Both the position numbers and the translations under genes were made by a program. A stretch of 64,000 bases of DNA from Leptolyngbya sp. PLA1 (GTDB taxonomy: Bacteria; Planctomycetota; Phycisphaerae; Phycisphaerales; UBA1924). Below the pieces are notes generated by a model. It saw only the letters and a program-made list of their open reading frames with translations. It made no database searches and had not been told where the DNA came from. Positions 23,325 through 31,945 of this stretch are shown here, one piece after another. Every line of letters begins with the position of its first letter. The first letter of the stretch is position 1. The stretch lies in the NCBI GenBank assembly GCA_021405315.1, contig QWIH01000010.1, positions 1 to 64,000 of the forward strand, given 5' to 3'.

Positions 23325-25841
23325 TCACAAGGGGGCCGGGCCCGGGGAGCCCGCGCGGACGGTGCCGTCGGAGCGGAGTTCGGCCCAGCACGCGCCGCGT
23401 TCGCCGGTGGAGAGCCAGACGGCGCGTTCGCGGAGGGTGCGCCAGGCCGGGGCTGAATCCCGCGCGCGGGCGGGCCCCGCGGACTGGATGACGACGCGGG
23501 GCGAGAGGCGTCGGGCCCAGTCCGCCGCGGGGGCTCGAACGGAGCCGTGGTGCGGGAGTTCGAGGATGTCAACGCCCTCCAGGCTTGGGGCAAGGTGCTC
23601 GAGGGAGGCGATGGCGTGGTCGGCGATGTCGCCGGTGAGCAGGAGCTTGGCCCGGCGCGTGGCGAGGAGGGCGACCAGCGAGTGGTCGTTGTCGCCCGGC
23701 CATGGCGCCCCGGATGCGGGAGACAGGATGGTGACACTCGCGGCGCCAAACCGCCAGGTGTCGCCGGCGGTGAGAACCCTGACCTTGACCCCACGCTCGG
23801 CAAGGAACGAGAGCGAGCGGGCGGCGCCGCCACGAGGCCGCTCGCGGGCGTCCACGAGGAAGCGGTCGGCCAGCAGGACCAGTTTCACGTCCAACCCGTC
23901 GACGGCTTCGACGAGGCCCGCGAAGTGGTCCGAATCCGGGTGTGAGAGGACGAGCGTGGGGACGTGGTGGGCGCCCAGGGCGCGGGCGGCGCGCACGACG
24001 TGTGGGCGGAGCCCGCCCGTGCCCATCGGCCCCGCGTCCCAGAGCATGGCCTGACCCCCGCTGCGCAGAAGGTGGCAGGTGCCGTCGCCCACCGCGAGGG
24101 TGTCGATGCGGAGGTCAACGCCGCGAGCGGGGCCGGGGAGACGCGCCCACTGGAATACGAGCCATGCGCCCGCGAGGACCGCCGCGAGCGCGAGGCGGGG
24201 AAGGGGCCGCACGCCACGCGGTCCGCGTGGCGTCGCACCGTAGCGGGCGAGGATGACAAGCGTGAGCGTGGCGGCGAGGGTCCACCAGCCGCTGACCGGG
24301 GGGGTGTCGAGCGAAGAAAGCGGGAGTGCGTCCAGCCCCGAAACGCACCGGTCCGCGGCGCGGAGAAGCCACGCGATGACCGAGGAGGCCAGCGAGGCCG
24401 CCGGGGTGAAGATCACGCCCGCGGCGAGCGAGGCATACGCGAGCCAGAGCACCAGCGTGATGAGCGGGGTGATGAGCAGCGTGGCGAGGATGCCGAGCGG
24501 GCTCACGATGCCGACGTGGTACATGATCGCGGGGAGGGAAACACACCAGCACAGAAGCGATGCGGAGACGGCCTGTCGGAGGCGTGCCGCCACGGCGCTC
24601 GCGAGTGTCGAGCGTCGGACGGTGCCACGCAGGCGGCGGCCCCAGAGCCGCTCGTTGAAGGCTTCGCCAAGCCACAGCAGCACGCCTGTGAGCCCGACGC
24701 TCAACTGAAACCCGAGCGACCAGAGATCCATCGGCCTCCACGCGAGCAGCACGATGGCGATCCAGAGCAGCAGCGTCACGCGGTCGTAGCGACGGCCCAG
24801 CGCCTCCGCGAGCAGCAGCGCCAGCACCATCGCCGCGGAGCGGGAGAGTGGCGCGGAGGCCGGTACCAGCAGCCAATAGGCCAGAACGATGACGGAGACG
24901 AGGAGCGGCTCGATGCGGCCCCAGTCGCCGGTGAAGCGGATCGTGGCGAGCAGCAGCCACGCCATCACCGCGAGGTGAAACCCGGAGATCGAGAGGAGGT
25001 GCGCGAGGCCCTGCCGGGCCCAGGCGGCCCGCAGCGTGGACGCGTCGGGTTCGTACTCGCCCAGGAGAAGCGCCGCGAGCAGGGCGCGGTCTTCCGGGTC
25101 GCCCCCGGAGGCGAGGCGGACAACCTCCGCGGCCCGGGCGCGGAGGAGTCCGAGTACGCGGGTGAGGTTCGCGCGGGCTCGCGCCGCCACGGAATCGGCA
25201 GCGATGGGGGTGATCAGCGAGGGATCGGAGAGTTGGAGGCGGCCGGAGACGCCGTCCTGGCGTGCGAGCAAGTGCGAGGGCGCCTCGCCCGGGTTGTCCG
25301 GGGGCGCGATGGGCAGGAAGCGGCCCGTCAGTCGCACGGTGTCGCCGGGGCGGACGCCCGGGTCTCCGCCCGTGACGGACACGCGCAGGGCACCCCGCAC
25401 AGGGGTCGGCCCCGCGTCCGTCATGGCGCGGGAGGTGCGGAGCTCAAAGGTCCATGAAGTGGCGGCTCGCGCGGGTATCGCCAGCGGGGACGCGGGAGCG
25501 TGCCTCTCGCGGACGCCGGAGACGACCAGACCCTCGACGGTGAGGAGTGCGCCGGGCGGGGAGCCGGCCAGCAGGCGAGAGACATCCCGATCCGGGATCG
25601 TGAGGACGCGGGCAGTAAACCAGCCCCCCGAGAGCCCGGCGAGCGCCAGCGAGAGAAGCACCATGCACGCGCGGCCCCGCGTGAAGGTGGCGAGCACGAG
25701 ACTTCCGGAGGCGAGAGCCCACCAGTGCCAGGCAGGGCCCTCCCACGCGCGGGCGAGGGCAAACCCCGTGGCGACGCAGGCGCACGCGACGGCAGCGCGG
25801 CCTCGGGCGAGGGCGACAGAGTTGTGCGCACCCGGCTCCAC
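23325..25841 (-). CDS. comEC: ComEC/Rec2 family competence DNA channel
   Basis: Membrane protein of 838 residues with the three usual parts. The N-terminal DUF4131-like domain (about 25-190) follows two hydrophobic helices and has DTVRLTGRFLPIAPPDNPGE. The competence channel domain (about 225-530) has LLLGEYEPDASTLRAAWARQ, LAHLLSISGFHLAVMAWLLL and VPASAPLSRSAAMVLALLLA. The C-terminal metallo-beta-lactamase-like domain (about 590-838) has LSHPDSDHFAGL and LELPHHGSV, metal ligands that suggest an active nuclease. It would carry single-stranded DNA through the inner membrane. It lies 35 bp after the secreted nuclease gene and 35 bp before purL, same strand. Confidence 0.95.
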   Translation of the reverse strand: MEPGAHNSVALARGRAAVACACVATGFALARAWEGPAWHWWALASGSLVLATFTRGRACMVLLSLALAGLSGGWFTARVLTIPDRDVSRLLAGSPPGALLTVEGLVVSGVRERHAPASPLAIPARAATSWTFELRTSRAMTDAGPTPVRGALRVSVTGGDPGVRPGDTVRLTGRFLPIAPPDNPGEAPSHLLARQDGVSGRLQLSDPSLITPIAADSVAARARANLTRVLGLLRARAAEVVRLASGGDPEDRALLAALLLGEYEPDASTLRAAWARQGLAHLLSISGFHLAVMAWLLLATIRFTGDWGRIEPLLVSVIVLAYWLLVPASAPLSRSAAMVLALLLAEALGRRYDRVTLLLWIAIVLLAWRPMDLWSLGFQLSVGLTGVLLWLGEAFNERLWGRRLRGTVRRSTLASAVAARLRQAVSASLLCWCVSLPAIMYHVGIVSPLGILATLLITPLITLVLWLAYASLAAGVIFTPAASLASSVIAWLLRAADRCVSGLDALPLSSLDTPPVSGWWTLAATLTLVILARYGATPRGPRGVRPLPRLALAAVLAGAWLVFQWARLPGPARGVDLRIDTLAVGDGTCHLLRSGGQAMLWDAGPMGTGGLRPHVVRAARALGAHHVPTLVLSHPDSDHFAGLVEAVDGLDVKLVLLADRFLVDARERPRGGAARSLSFLAERGVKVRVLTAGDTWRFGAASVTILSPASGAPWPGDNDHSLVALLATRRAKLLLTGDIADHAIASLEHLAPSLEGVDILELPHHGSVRAPAADWARRLSPRVVIQSAGPARARDSAPAWRTLRERAVWLSTGERGACWAELRSDGTVRAGSPGPAPL

Positions 25842-25876
25842 GCGCGAAGCCTACCACGCGATGGCCCGGGAGCGGG

Positions 25877-27991
25877 TCAGGGGCAGTCGCCGCCCGCGAC
25901 CACGTTGATGAGCGCGAAGACGTCGTCCTGGTCGACGTTGCCGTCCCGGTTGAAGTCCGGGTCGATGCCGGTGGGGTTGTCGCCTCCGCCCACGACGTTG
26001 ATGAGGTAGGTCACGTCGTCCTGGTCGACGTTGCCGTCGAGGTTGACGTCGGGGTCGCAGCCCGTCGGTGGCAGGACGGAGATGAGGATGGTGTCGGACG
26101 CGGAGCCGCCGAGATTGTCGGTCACGGTGAGGGTGACGGTGTGGTCTCCCACGGGCAGCGTGAGATTGGCGGCGGGGCCGGTCGCGAGGGTGGTCGGCCC
26201 GAGCGACCACGTGTAGGTGGTGATGGTGCCATCGGGGTCCGAACTCCCCGAGGCTGAGACCGGGACGAGCTCGCTGCCGCTGGCGTCGAGGTCGGTGGTG
26301 GTGATGTCGGAGCCGGCGACGGCGATGGGGAGGCGGTTGACGGTGACGAGGACCGTGTCGGCGTGCGACGCGCCGAGGTTGTCGGTGACGGTGAGGGTGA
26401 TGGCGTGGGCGCCCCAGGCCAGGCTGACGGTGGGAGCGGGGATGGGTCCGCTGGCGATGGTGGTGGAGCCTTCGCGCCAGAGGTAGTTGACGATGGAGCC
26501 GTCCGGGTCGAAGCTGGCGGTGCCGTTGAGCGTGGCGGGCTGGCTGCCGTCGGAGTCGGCGTCGTGGACGACAAAGTCGGGCCCGGCGTTGGCGACGGGT
26601 GGGAGGTTGCCGCCGGTGACGACGCCCGTCAGGACGATGGTCCTGGCGGGCAGGTCGGGGTCGTCGCTGTTGATCGTGAGGGTGCCGTTGATGGTGCCGA
26701 CGGTGGCGGTGCTCATCGAGATCGTGTGGGCGTTGGCGCCGCCGCCCGGCGCGTCGACAAAGGAGCCCGCGGGTGCCGAGAAGCCGGCGGTGGCCGCGAG
26801 GGAGTAGTTGAGGTTTGCGATTCCCGCGGCATTCCAGAGCGCGACGTTGCCGGCGTTGGAGATTTGTATGGACCGGGTGGGACTGGCGGATCCCTGGGTG
26901 ACGGAGCCGAAGTCGAGGATCGACACGTCCGTGCCGACCTTGGCGGGGACTCGGAGGTCGAGGAAGACCGGCGCATGGCCCGCGCCGCCCGTGCAGTCGA
27001 TGATGGCCTGGGCGATGGCGGGCCCGACCATGGTGTTGCCGGAGGTGGTCATGGGTGCGTTGAAGGCGGAGCCGTCGTTGCCCCAGACGCGATAGGAGTG
27101 GTTGGGGTCGTTCCAGGTGCTGGTGCTGTAGGGGATGGAGACGTTGCCGATGTAGTGCAGACCGATGCTGTCGGCGAGGCTCTCGGAGATGAGGATCTGG
27201 TCGTGGCGGTCGTCCATGCCGCCGGAGCCGGCGGGGTCCTGGGTGTGCACGAAGCGGTACGTGCCGCTGTTGTTCCAGGAGCCCGGGGTGTTGACGGGGT
27301 CCAGGAATCTCGCCGTTCCCGTGGCGACGAGCTCGAGATAGGCGGTCTGGCTCGCGCTCTGGACGTTGAAGTCACCCAGGATGATGTGGGCGTAGCCGGC
27401 CGGCAGCCCGTCGAAGATGCCGTTCGAGGGATTGGTGTCGAGGCCCGACGCGTTGTCGCGGATGCGCTGGGTCTCTACCAGCCGGCGGGCGTTGTCATCG
27501 CTGGTGCTGCCGGCCTTGAGGTGTACGTTGTACAACGCGATGTGGTTGGTCGGGGCGGCGGCATAGCCCACGGGGCGGATGTCGTAGCGGTAGGTGTTGC
27601 GGGGCTGGTTGTTGGTTGCCGACGAGCCGACCGCGATGGTCAGGGCGTTCTGCAGCGAGACGCGGGTTGTGCGATAGACCAGGACGCTCTGTGTGTCCGG
27701 GCCGGAGATGAACGGGGCGGCGGCCCAGTCGCCCGGGCTGCCCGGCGCGGTGTTGAGCACACCGACAAACGTCGACAGAGCGGAGGCTGAGGTGAACTCC
27801 TGAGCCGCGATCACGTCCGGGCTCATCGAACGCCCGCTGAAGGAGGCGTACACCGCGGTCTGGATCGCGGAAGCGCGGTCACTGCCCGAGTAGTTGGAGA
27901 TGTTCCAGGTGGCGATCCGGAGTTGGGCGTGCGAGGCGGCGGCGCCGGCGCAGAGGGAGAGCAGGCAGGTCGCGGAAGCGAGGGGTCGCAT
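25877..27991 (-). CDS. Secreted endonuclease/exonuclease/phosphatase protein with PKD-like domains and C-terminal dockerin-like tag
   Basis: Protein of 704 residues. The signal peptide is at residues 1-22 (ATCLLSLCAGAAASHA). The EEP domain (about 24-355) has RIATWNISNYSG, VIAAQEF with the metal Glu, LYNVHLKAG, IILGDFNVQS, DDRHDQILISE and GGAGHAPVFLDLR with the final His, all ligands expected of an active nuclease or phosphodiesterase. An Ig-like choice-of-anchor D/ASPM-type domain follows (VSILDFGSVTQGS), then two PKD-like domains of about 90 residues (PPVANAGPDFVV; LPIAVAGSDITT). The end is a double EF-hand: DVNLDGNVDQDDVTYLINVV and DFNRDGNVDQDDVFALINVV, closing GGDCP. It is likely extracellular, and its position just before comEC suggests DNA breakdown or uptake. 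Confidence 0.9.
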   Translation of the reverse strand: MRPLASATCLLSLCAGAAASHAQLRIATWNISNYSGSDRASAIQTAVYASFSGRSMSPDVIAAQEFTSASALSTFVGVLNTAPGSPGDWAAAPFISGPDTQSVLVYRTTRVSLQNALTIAVGSSATNNQPRNTYRYDIRPVGYAAAPTNHIALYNVHLKAGSTSDDNARRLVETQRIRDNASGLDTNPSNGIFDGLPAGYAHIILGDFNVQSASQTAYLELVATGTARFLDPVNTPGSWNNSGTYRFVHTQDPAGSGGMDDRHDQILISESLADSIGLHYIGNVSIPYSTSTWNDPNHSYRVWGNDGSAFNAPMTTSGNTMVGPAIAQAIIDCTGGAGHAPVFLDLRVPAKVGTDVSILDFGSVTQGSASPTRSIQISNAGNVALWNAAGIANLNYSLAATAGFSAPAGSFVDAPGGGANAHTISMSTATVGTINGTLTINSDDPDLPARTIVLTGVVTGGNLPPVANAGPDFVVHDADSDGSQPATLNGTASFDPDGSIVNYLWREGSTTIASGPIPAPTVSLAWGAHAITLTVTDNLGASHADTVLVTVNRLPIAVAGSDITTTDLDASGSELVPVSASGSSDPDGTITTYTWSLGPTTLATGPAANLTLPVGDHTVTLTVTDNLGGSASDTILISVLPPTGCDPDVNLDGNVDQDDVTYLINVVGGGDNPTGIDPDFNRDGNVDQDDVFALINVVAGGDCP

Positions 27992-28131
27992 GAATACTCC
28001 GAACGAGAAGCTGTGCGGGATGGGAGGGCGCCGGGCGGGACGGTCGCGAGGCAAGTATACGTGGGCAAAGTGGTTGTGAGCAGGGATGTGGTGGGTGCCG
28101 GCGGCCATTTGCTGGCTATCGGAACTGCAGA

Positions 28132-30087
28132 TCAGCAATCGCCGGAGGCGATGGCCTGGACCAGCCAGGTGATGTCGTCGACGTCGGCATTCCCGTCGGC
28201 GTTGAAGTCCGGGTCGTCGGTCCAGTCGCCGGAGGCGATGGCCTGGAGGAGAGCGAGGATGTCGTCCTGGTCGCGGCTGCCGTCGAGGTTGTAATCCAGG
28301 CGCTGACAGAACGAGCGTGGCCTCGCGGCGGCCATGCCGAAGCCCGACCCGAACAGGCCGCCGGTGGGCCCGACCGGAGTCGCGGCGCCCGTGGCGGGAT
28401 TGATCCGAAGGAGGAGTTCAGATCCCGCATTGATGGTGTAGAGGAAGCCGTCGGCGCCCGCGGCCAGACCGTTGCAATCCGTGATGCCGGTCCCCAGAGG
28501 CCCGACGCTGCTCCGTGAGCCCGTGCCGGGGTTCAACCGGGTGAGGACGGAGCCGGACGGGGTGTCGTCGATGCCGAAGAGAGATTGGCTGTCGGGGTCA
28601 AAGTCGAGCGCGCCGATGTTCCCACCCAACGGCTCACCGATGCGGGTGGCCCAGAGGGAGGCGGTGTTGATGCGCCAGAGCTGGCCGTCGGCCTGTGAGA
28701 TGCCGAAGAGCGTGCGGGACGCGGGGTCGAATCCGAGGCCGGTGATCGGCGCGGGGTTTCCCATGATTCGGCCCAGGAGACGAGCCCCGCCGGTCGCGGG
28801 GTAGACCTGGTAGAGGTCCCTGTCAAAGCTCACGGCGTAGAGGCGGTCCTCGACAGGGTCGTGGGCGAGGCCCTGCATGCTGGCGGCGATCTGCGAGAAC
28901 TGGCCGAAGGTGCCCGTGGCTTCGTCGATGGTTCCGAAGTTGTTGTTGGCGTCGCCGATCACGAAGATGGTGCCCGAGCGGGGCGCGACCCCGGATCGGC
29001 AGATGCCCCGCGGGTTCGCGAGCGCAGCCTGCAGGCTGGGGCAGGCGATGGGGGTGCCGAGGTTGCCGCCGGAGGAGTCGGTGCAGCCGGCGTTGGTGTG
29101 GATCGCGACGGCGGCGCCGGTGTCCGCGCGGACGACGGCGCTCCCGCTGTTCCCGCTGGTGGTGTCGACGGCGTAGGCGATCGTGGAGGCCGAGGACGCG
29201 ACAAAGGGCCCGGTGTCGGTCTTGAGGACGCTGTTCCAGGTTGGTGAGACGGGCGCCGCGACGATGCCGTAGCCGCTGATGCTGGCGGTGCGTCCCGGGG
29301 TTGGGGCTGCGGCGGAGAGGGGGAGTGCCGCGAGCTGTGTCTGGTAGGCGGTCAGGCCGGTCTGGGTGCTCGGATAGCAACCGAAGTACGACCAGTCCTC
29401 GCCGATGCCGAGGTAGCGATTCTGCACGGAGCCCGGCTCGACGGGGTATTGGTCACGGGGGAGCGGATGAACGATCGTCCCATCGGGCTGAGAGAGGGGG
29501 ACGTGGAACTGCGCGACGCCCGTGGAGCCGACGAAGCAGTGACCGGCGGTGAGGAACGTGTGGTTGGCGTCCTCGAAGAGCCAGGTGGTGCAGCCGGTGG
29601 GCATGTATCGGGCGGCGAAGGGCTGAGCGGAGGGCGAGCGGTTGTCTACGCCGCAGAGCGAGCGTGAGTCGTAGGTTGAGGCGGGGCCGCCGGCCCAGGC
29701 GCCGGTGACTTCGAGGGCGACAACGCCGGGCTCGCCCCGCGAGAGGAGTTCGACGGTGATCGTGTCGCCGTTGAAGTAGGCGGAGGTCGAGTTCCACCAC
29801 GCGAGGGACTCTGAGGTGAGTTCCTGGACGGCGCCGTCGGCGGCGGAGGTGAGGCGGATGACCGCCCCGCGTCCGGCCGGGTCTCCGGGGAGCGAGGTTG
29901 CGCCGAACTGGAGGCGCAGCCAGCGTGCGCCGGGCACACGGATGGACGTGGAGGCGAGCGGTCCCTCGACGCCCTGGGGCGCGACGATGGGGCCGAGGCC
30001 CTCCTTGAACGAGAGTTCGGTGGCCGGCGGGGGCGCGGTCTGGGCGAGCACGCACCAAGCGCCGGCCAGCAAGGCAACGGGATCCAT
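28132..30087 (-). CDS. Secreted trypsin-like serine protease with C-terminal dockerin-like tag
   Basis: Protein of about 651 residues from ATG 30087 (signal peptide MDPVALLAGAWCVLAQ). An N-terminal beta domain (about 25-130) precedes a trypsin-like domain. HTFLTAGHCFVGS carries His183, GEDWSYFGC probably the Asp (231), and TTSGNSGSAVV the Ser (314); Gly-Asn-Ser-Gly replaces the common Gly-Asp-Ser-Gly. A propeller-like part follows (GLAHDPVEDRLYAVS, GLGFDPASRTLFGIS, ALDFDPDSQSLFGID). The end is a double EF-hand, DYNLDGSRDQDDILALLQAI and DFNADGNADVDDITWLVQAI, closing ASGDC. ATG 30126 is an alternative start. It is the second neighbour in a row with this tag. Confidence 0.88.
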   Translation of the reverse strand: MDPVALLAGAWCVLAQTAPPPATELSFKEGLGPIVAPQGVEGPLASTSIRVPGARWLRLQFGATSLPGDPAGRGAVIRLTSAADGAVQELTSESLAWWNSTSAYFNGDTITVELLSRGEPGVVALEVTGAWAGGPASTYDSRSLCGVDNRSPSAQPFAARYMPTGCTTWLFEDANHTFLTAGHCFVGSTGVAQFHVPLSQPDGTIVHPLPRDQYPVEPGSVQNRYLGIGEDWSYFGCYPSTQTGLTAYQTQLAALPLSAAAPTPGRTASISGYGIVAAPVSPTWNSVLKTDTGPFVASSASTIAYAVDTTSGNSGSAVVRADTGAAVAIHTNAGCTDSSGGNLGTPIACPSLQAALANPRGICRSGVAPRSGTIFVIGDANNNFGTIDEATGTFGQFSQIAASMQGLAHDPVEDRLYAVSFDRDLYQVYPATGGARLLGRIMGNPAPITGLGFDPASRTLFGISQADGQLWRINTASLWATRIGEPLGGNIGALDFDPDSQSLFGIDDTPSGSVLTRLNPGTGSRSSVGPLGTGITDCNGLAAGADGFLYTINAGSELLLRINPATGAATPVGPTGGLFGSGFGMAAARPRSFCQRLDYNLDGSRDQDDILALLQAIASGDWTDDPDFNADGNADVDDITWLVQAIASGDC

Positions 30088-30290
30088 CCCGCAAAGCTCC
30101 AGTGCCCCCTGGAAACCCGTGGACATGGTTTCGGATGTCTCTCTCGACCACAGCCGCGTGACGCGAAAACGAGGACCCATGCGTCGCGCGGAGGCCCACG
30201 GTATCGGACCTTCGGCCGGAATCAAGGAAATTTGCTGTGGGAAGCTCGGGGCGGCGGGGATGGGAGCCGTCCGAGATAGCCCGAAGGGGG

Positions 30291-31691
30291 TCAGTCCGGC
30301 ATGCGGAACTCGTTCTTGGGGCGGTAGCAGGGGTCCGCGCTGCCGCAGGGCACATCCCGGGTATGGATCTTGCAGGGGGGGGCCGGCAGGAAGGCGTCAA
30401 AGAGGGTCTTGGCTTCGAGACGGCTCTTCATGAAGGCTCCGGCGGTGGAGTAGTGCACATTGTCCCAGAGGAAGGGGAGCCAGAAGCCGGCAGTCCAGCC
30501 GGCGCTTTCGGTCAGGCGGCGGGAGTTGACGCTGCAGACCAAGGGGTCACCGAGGGCGACGTCGTAGGCGGCGCGGGGGTAGCGGTCGTACTGGGCCTGC
30601 TGCTGGTCGTTAAGACCTCGGCGGTAGGGGTCGGTGAGGATGATGACAGGGAGGTCCGGGCGGGTGTTCTGGCGGACGAAGTTGATGAGGATGACCAGCC
30701 AGGCTTCGAACTGCTCGGCGGTGACGCCTCGGCCACAGTCGTTGGCGCCGAATGAGATCAGGAGGACATCCGGGTCGAGCGCGCCGAGAACGGGGCCAGA
30801 GTCTGCGTGGTGGTTGAGGGAGTCTTCGATGGTGTAGCCGCCCGCCGCGAGTCCGGTGAAGACCCATCCCCGGGGATTGCGGGTGTTGACGAAGCGAGCA
30901 CCGAGCACGTCGGTGAGCTTGGTCGGGTCGGTGCCGCTGAGGGAAACCTGGAGGTAGCCCGTGGGGGAGTACGGCATTGGGCCGATTCGCTGGGACTTGA
31001 TGGCGGGGACGGGACTTTCAAGGCCCATGGAGGTGACGAACTCGGCAAGGGGCGGAGCGCTGTAGAGGGGCGTGGAGGTGGGGGCGTAGGAGGCCTGGAC
31101 GCGGACCTCGCCGCTGGAGGGGTTGGTGGCGGCGAAGATGTCGAGGTAGATCTGGTCGTTCAGTTGGAAGTAGGGCTTTCCGCGGAGTCCTGTGTAGGGA
31201 TGAACGTCCCAGGCATCGTGCTGGAGGAGGACGACCTGCGGGTACCACTGCCCGTTGGCGTTGGTGCCGTCGAGCGTGGAGGTGCTGCCGGCGCTGAGGC
31301 CGGGCGGGAGGGAGGCCGGGGGGAGGCGCGAGGGAGACATGCCCGGGACCGGGTTCGCGACTCGGAGGAGCCAGTCGGCGTAGACGGGGGCGGTGCCGTA
31401 GGACGCGGCCATGGGCGCGAGCGGGGTCTCTGGTGCGTTGGCGTAGCGATCCCAGAACTCGAACTGGAGGCGGGGGACATAGATCGCCCCGGCTCCGCCC
31501 GGGGAAGTTTCCTGAGAGTCGCCCATGATGATGCCGGAAACGGTCTCGCACCGAGCGCGCTCGAACATGGACCTGAAGACCTCGGGCGAGCGCGTGTAGA
31601 GGGTGGGGACGTCGAAGTAATCCTGCGCGACGGCCCCGGAGGTGAGGAGGCCACCGAGCAGCAGGGGCGGAATCTGGAGCAGTTGGCGCAC
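30291..31691 (-). CDS. Secreted SGNH/GDSL-like hydrolase
   Basis: Protein of 466 residues from GTG 31691, with AGGAG 6 bases upstream. The signal peptide (LLQIPPLLLGGLLTSGAVAQ) ends near residue 23. The first SGNH block is ETVSGIIMGDSQETSPGG with Ser59, the third is LLISFGANDCGRG (Gly-x-Asn-Asp), and the fifth, with catalytic Asp and His, is FLWDNVHYSTAG. Between the first and third lies an insert of about 200 residues that is probably a beta domain. The C-terminus is Cys-rich (CKIHTRDVPCGSADPC), suggesting disulfides. It is an esterase or deacetylase of unknown substrate, possibly a polysaccharide acetyl ester. It heads the reverse-strand run of secreted proteins. Confidence 0.85.
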   Translation of the reverse strand: MRQLLQIPPLLLGGLLTSGAVAQDYFDVPTLYTRSPEVFRSMFERARCETVSGIIMGDSQETSPGGAGAIYVPRLQFEFWDRYANAPETPLAPMAASYGTAPVYADWLLRVANPVPGMSPSRLPPASLPPGLSAGSTSTLDGTNANGQWYPQVVLLQHDAWDVHPYTGLRGKPYFQLNDQIYLDIFAATNPSSGEVRVQASYAPTSTPLYSAPPLAEFVTSMGLESPVPAIKSQRIGPMPYSPTGYLQVSLSGTDPTKLTDVLGARFVNTRNPRGWVFTGLAAGGYTIEDSLNHHADSGPVLGALDPDVLLISFGANDCGRGVTAEQFEAWLVILINFVRQNTRPDLPVIILTDPYRRGLNDQQQAQYDRYPRAAYDVALGDPLVCSVNSRRLTESAGWTAGFWLPFLWDNVHYSTAGAFMKSRLEAKTLFDAFLPAPPCKIHTRDVPCGSADPCYRPKNEFRMPD

Positions 31692-31914
31692 GGGAACTCC
31701 TGGCGTGGCATCGCCACAGGTGAACCATGCGCCCGGATGGCGGTTTGGGCAACCAAAGCGGCGGGATTTTCGGCGGGCAGTGGAAAGTGCGGGGGTGCGG
31801 GTCCGAGTAGAGAGGCTGCCGGGCCGGCGGTCGGCCTTTCGGGCAGGCCGGGCGGGGGACCCGGGCCATTCGGGGTTGGAGGGGGGCGTGCGGCACCTAC
31901 CCTGCTGACCGAAA

Positions 31915-31931
31915 GAGGCCCCGCAGGCCTC
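31915..31931 (+). promoter_or_regulatory. Hairpin just before the ribosome-binding site of the PLP enzyme gene
   Basis: GAGGCC (31915-31920) and GGCCTC (31926-31931) form a perfect 6-bp stem with loop CCGCA, three bases before the Shine-Dalgarno GAGGAG at 31934-31939. No SAM or SAH riboswitch pattern is recognisable around it. It could tune translation or be chance in GC-rich DNA. Confidence 0.3.
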
Positions 31932-31945
31932 ATGAGGAGTGTTCC

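Noticed and set aside
31692..31945. SAM or SAH riboswitch upstream of the trans-sulfuration enzyme
   Set aside because: Checked because of the gene's function, but none of the conserved core sequences is visible; only a short hairpin near the Shine-Dalgarno remains.
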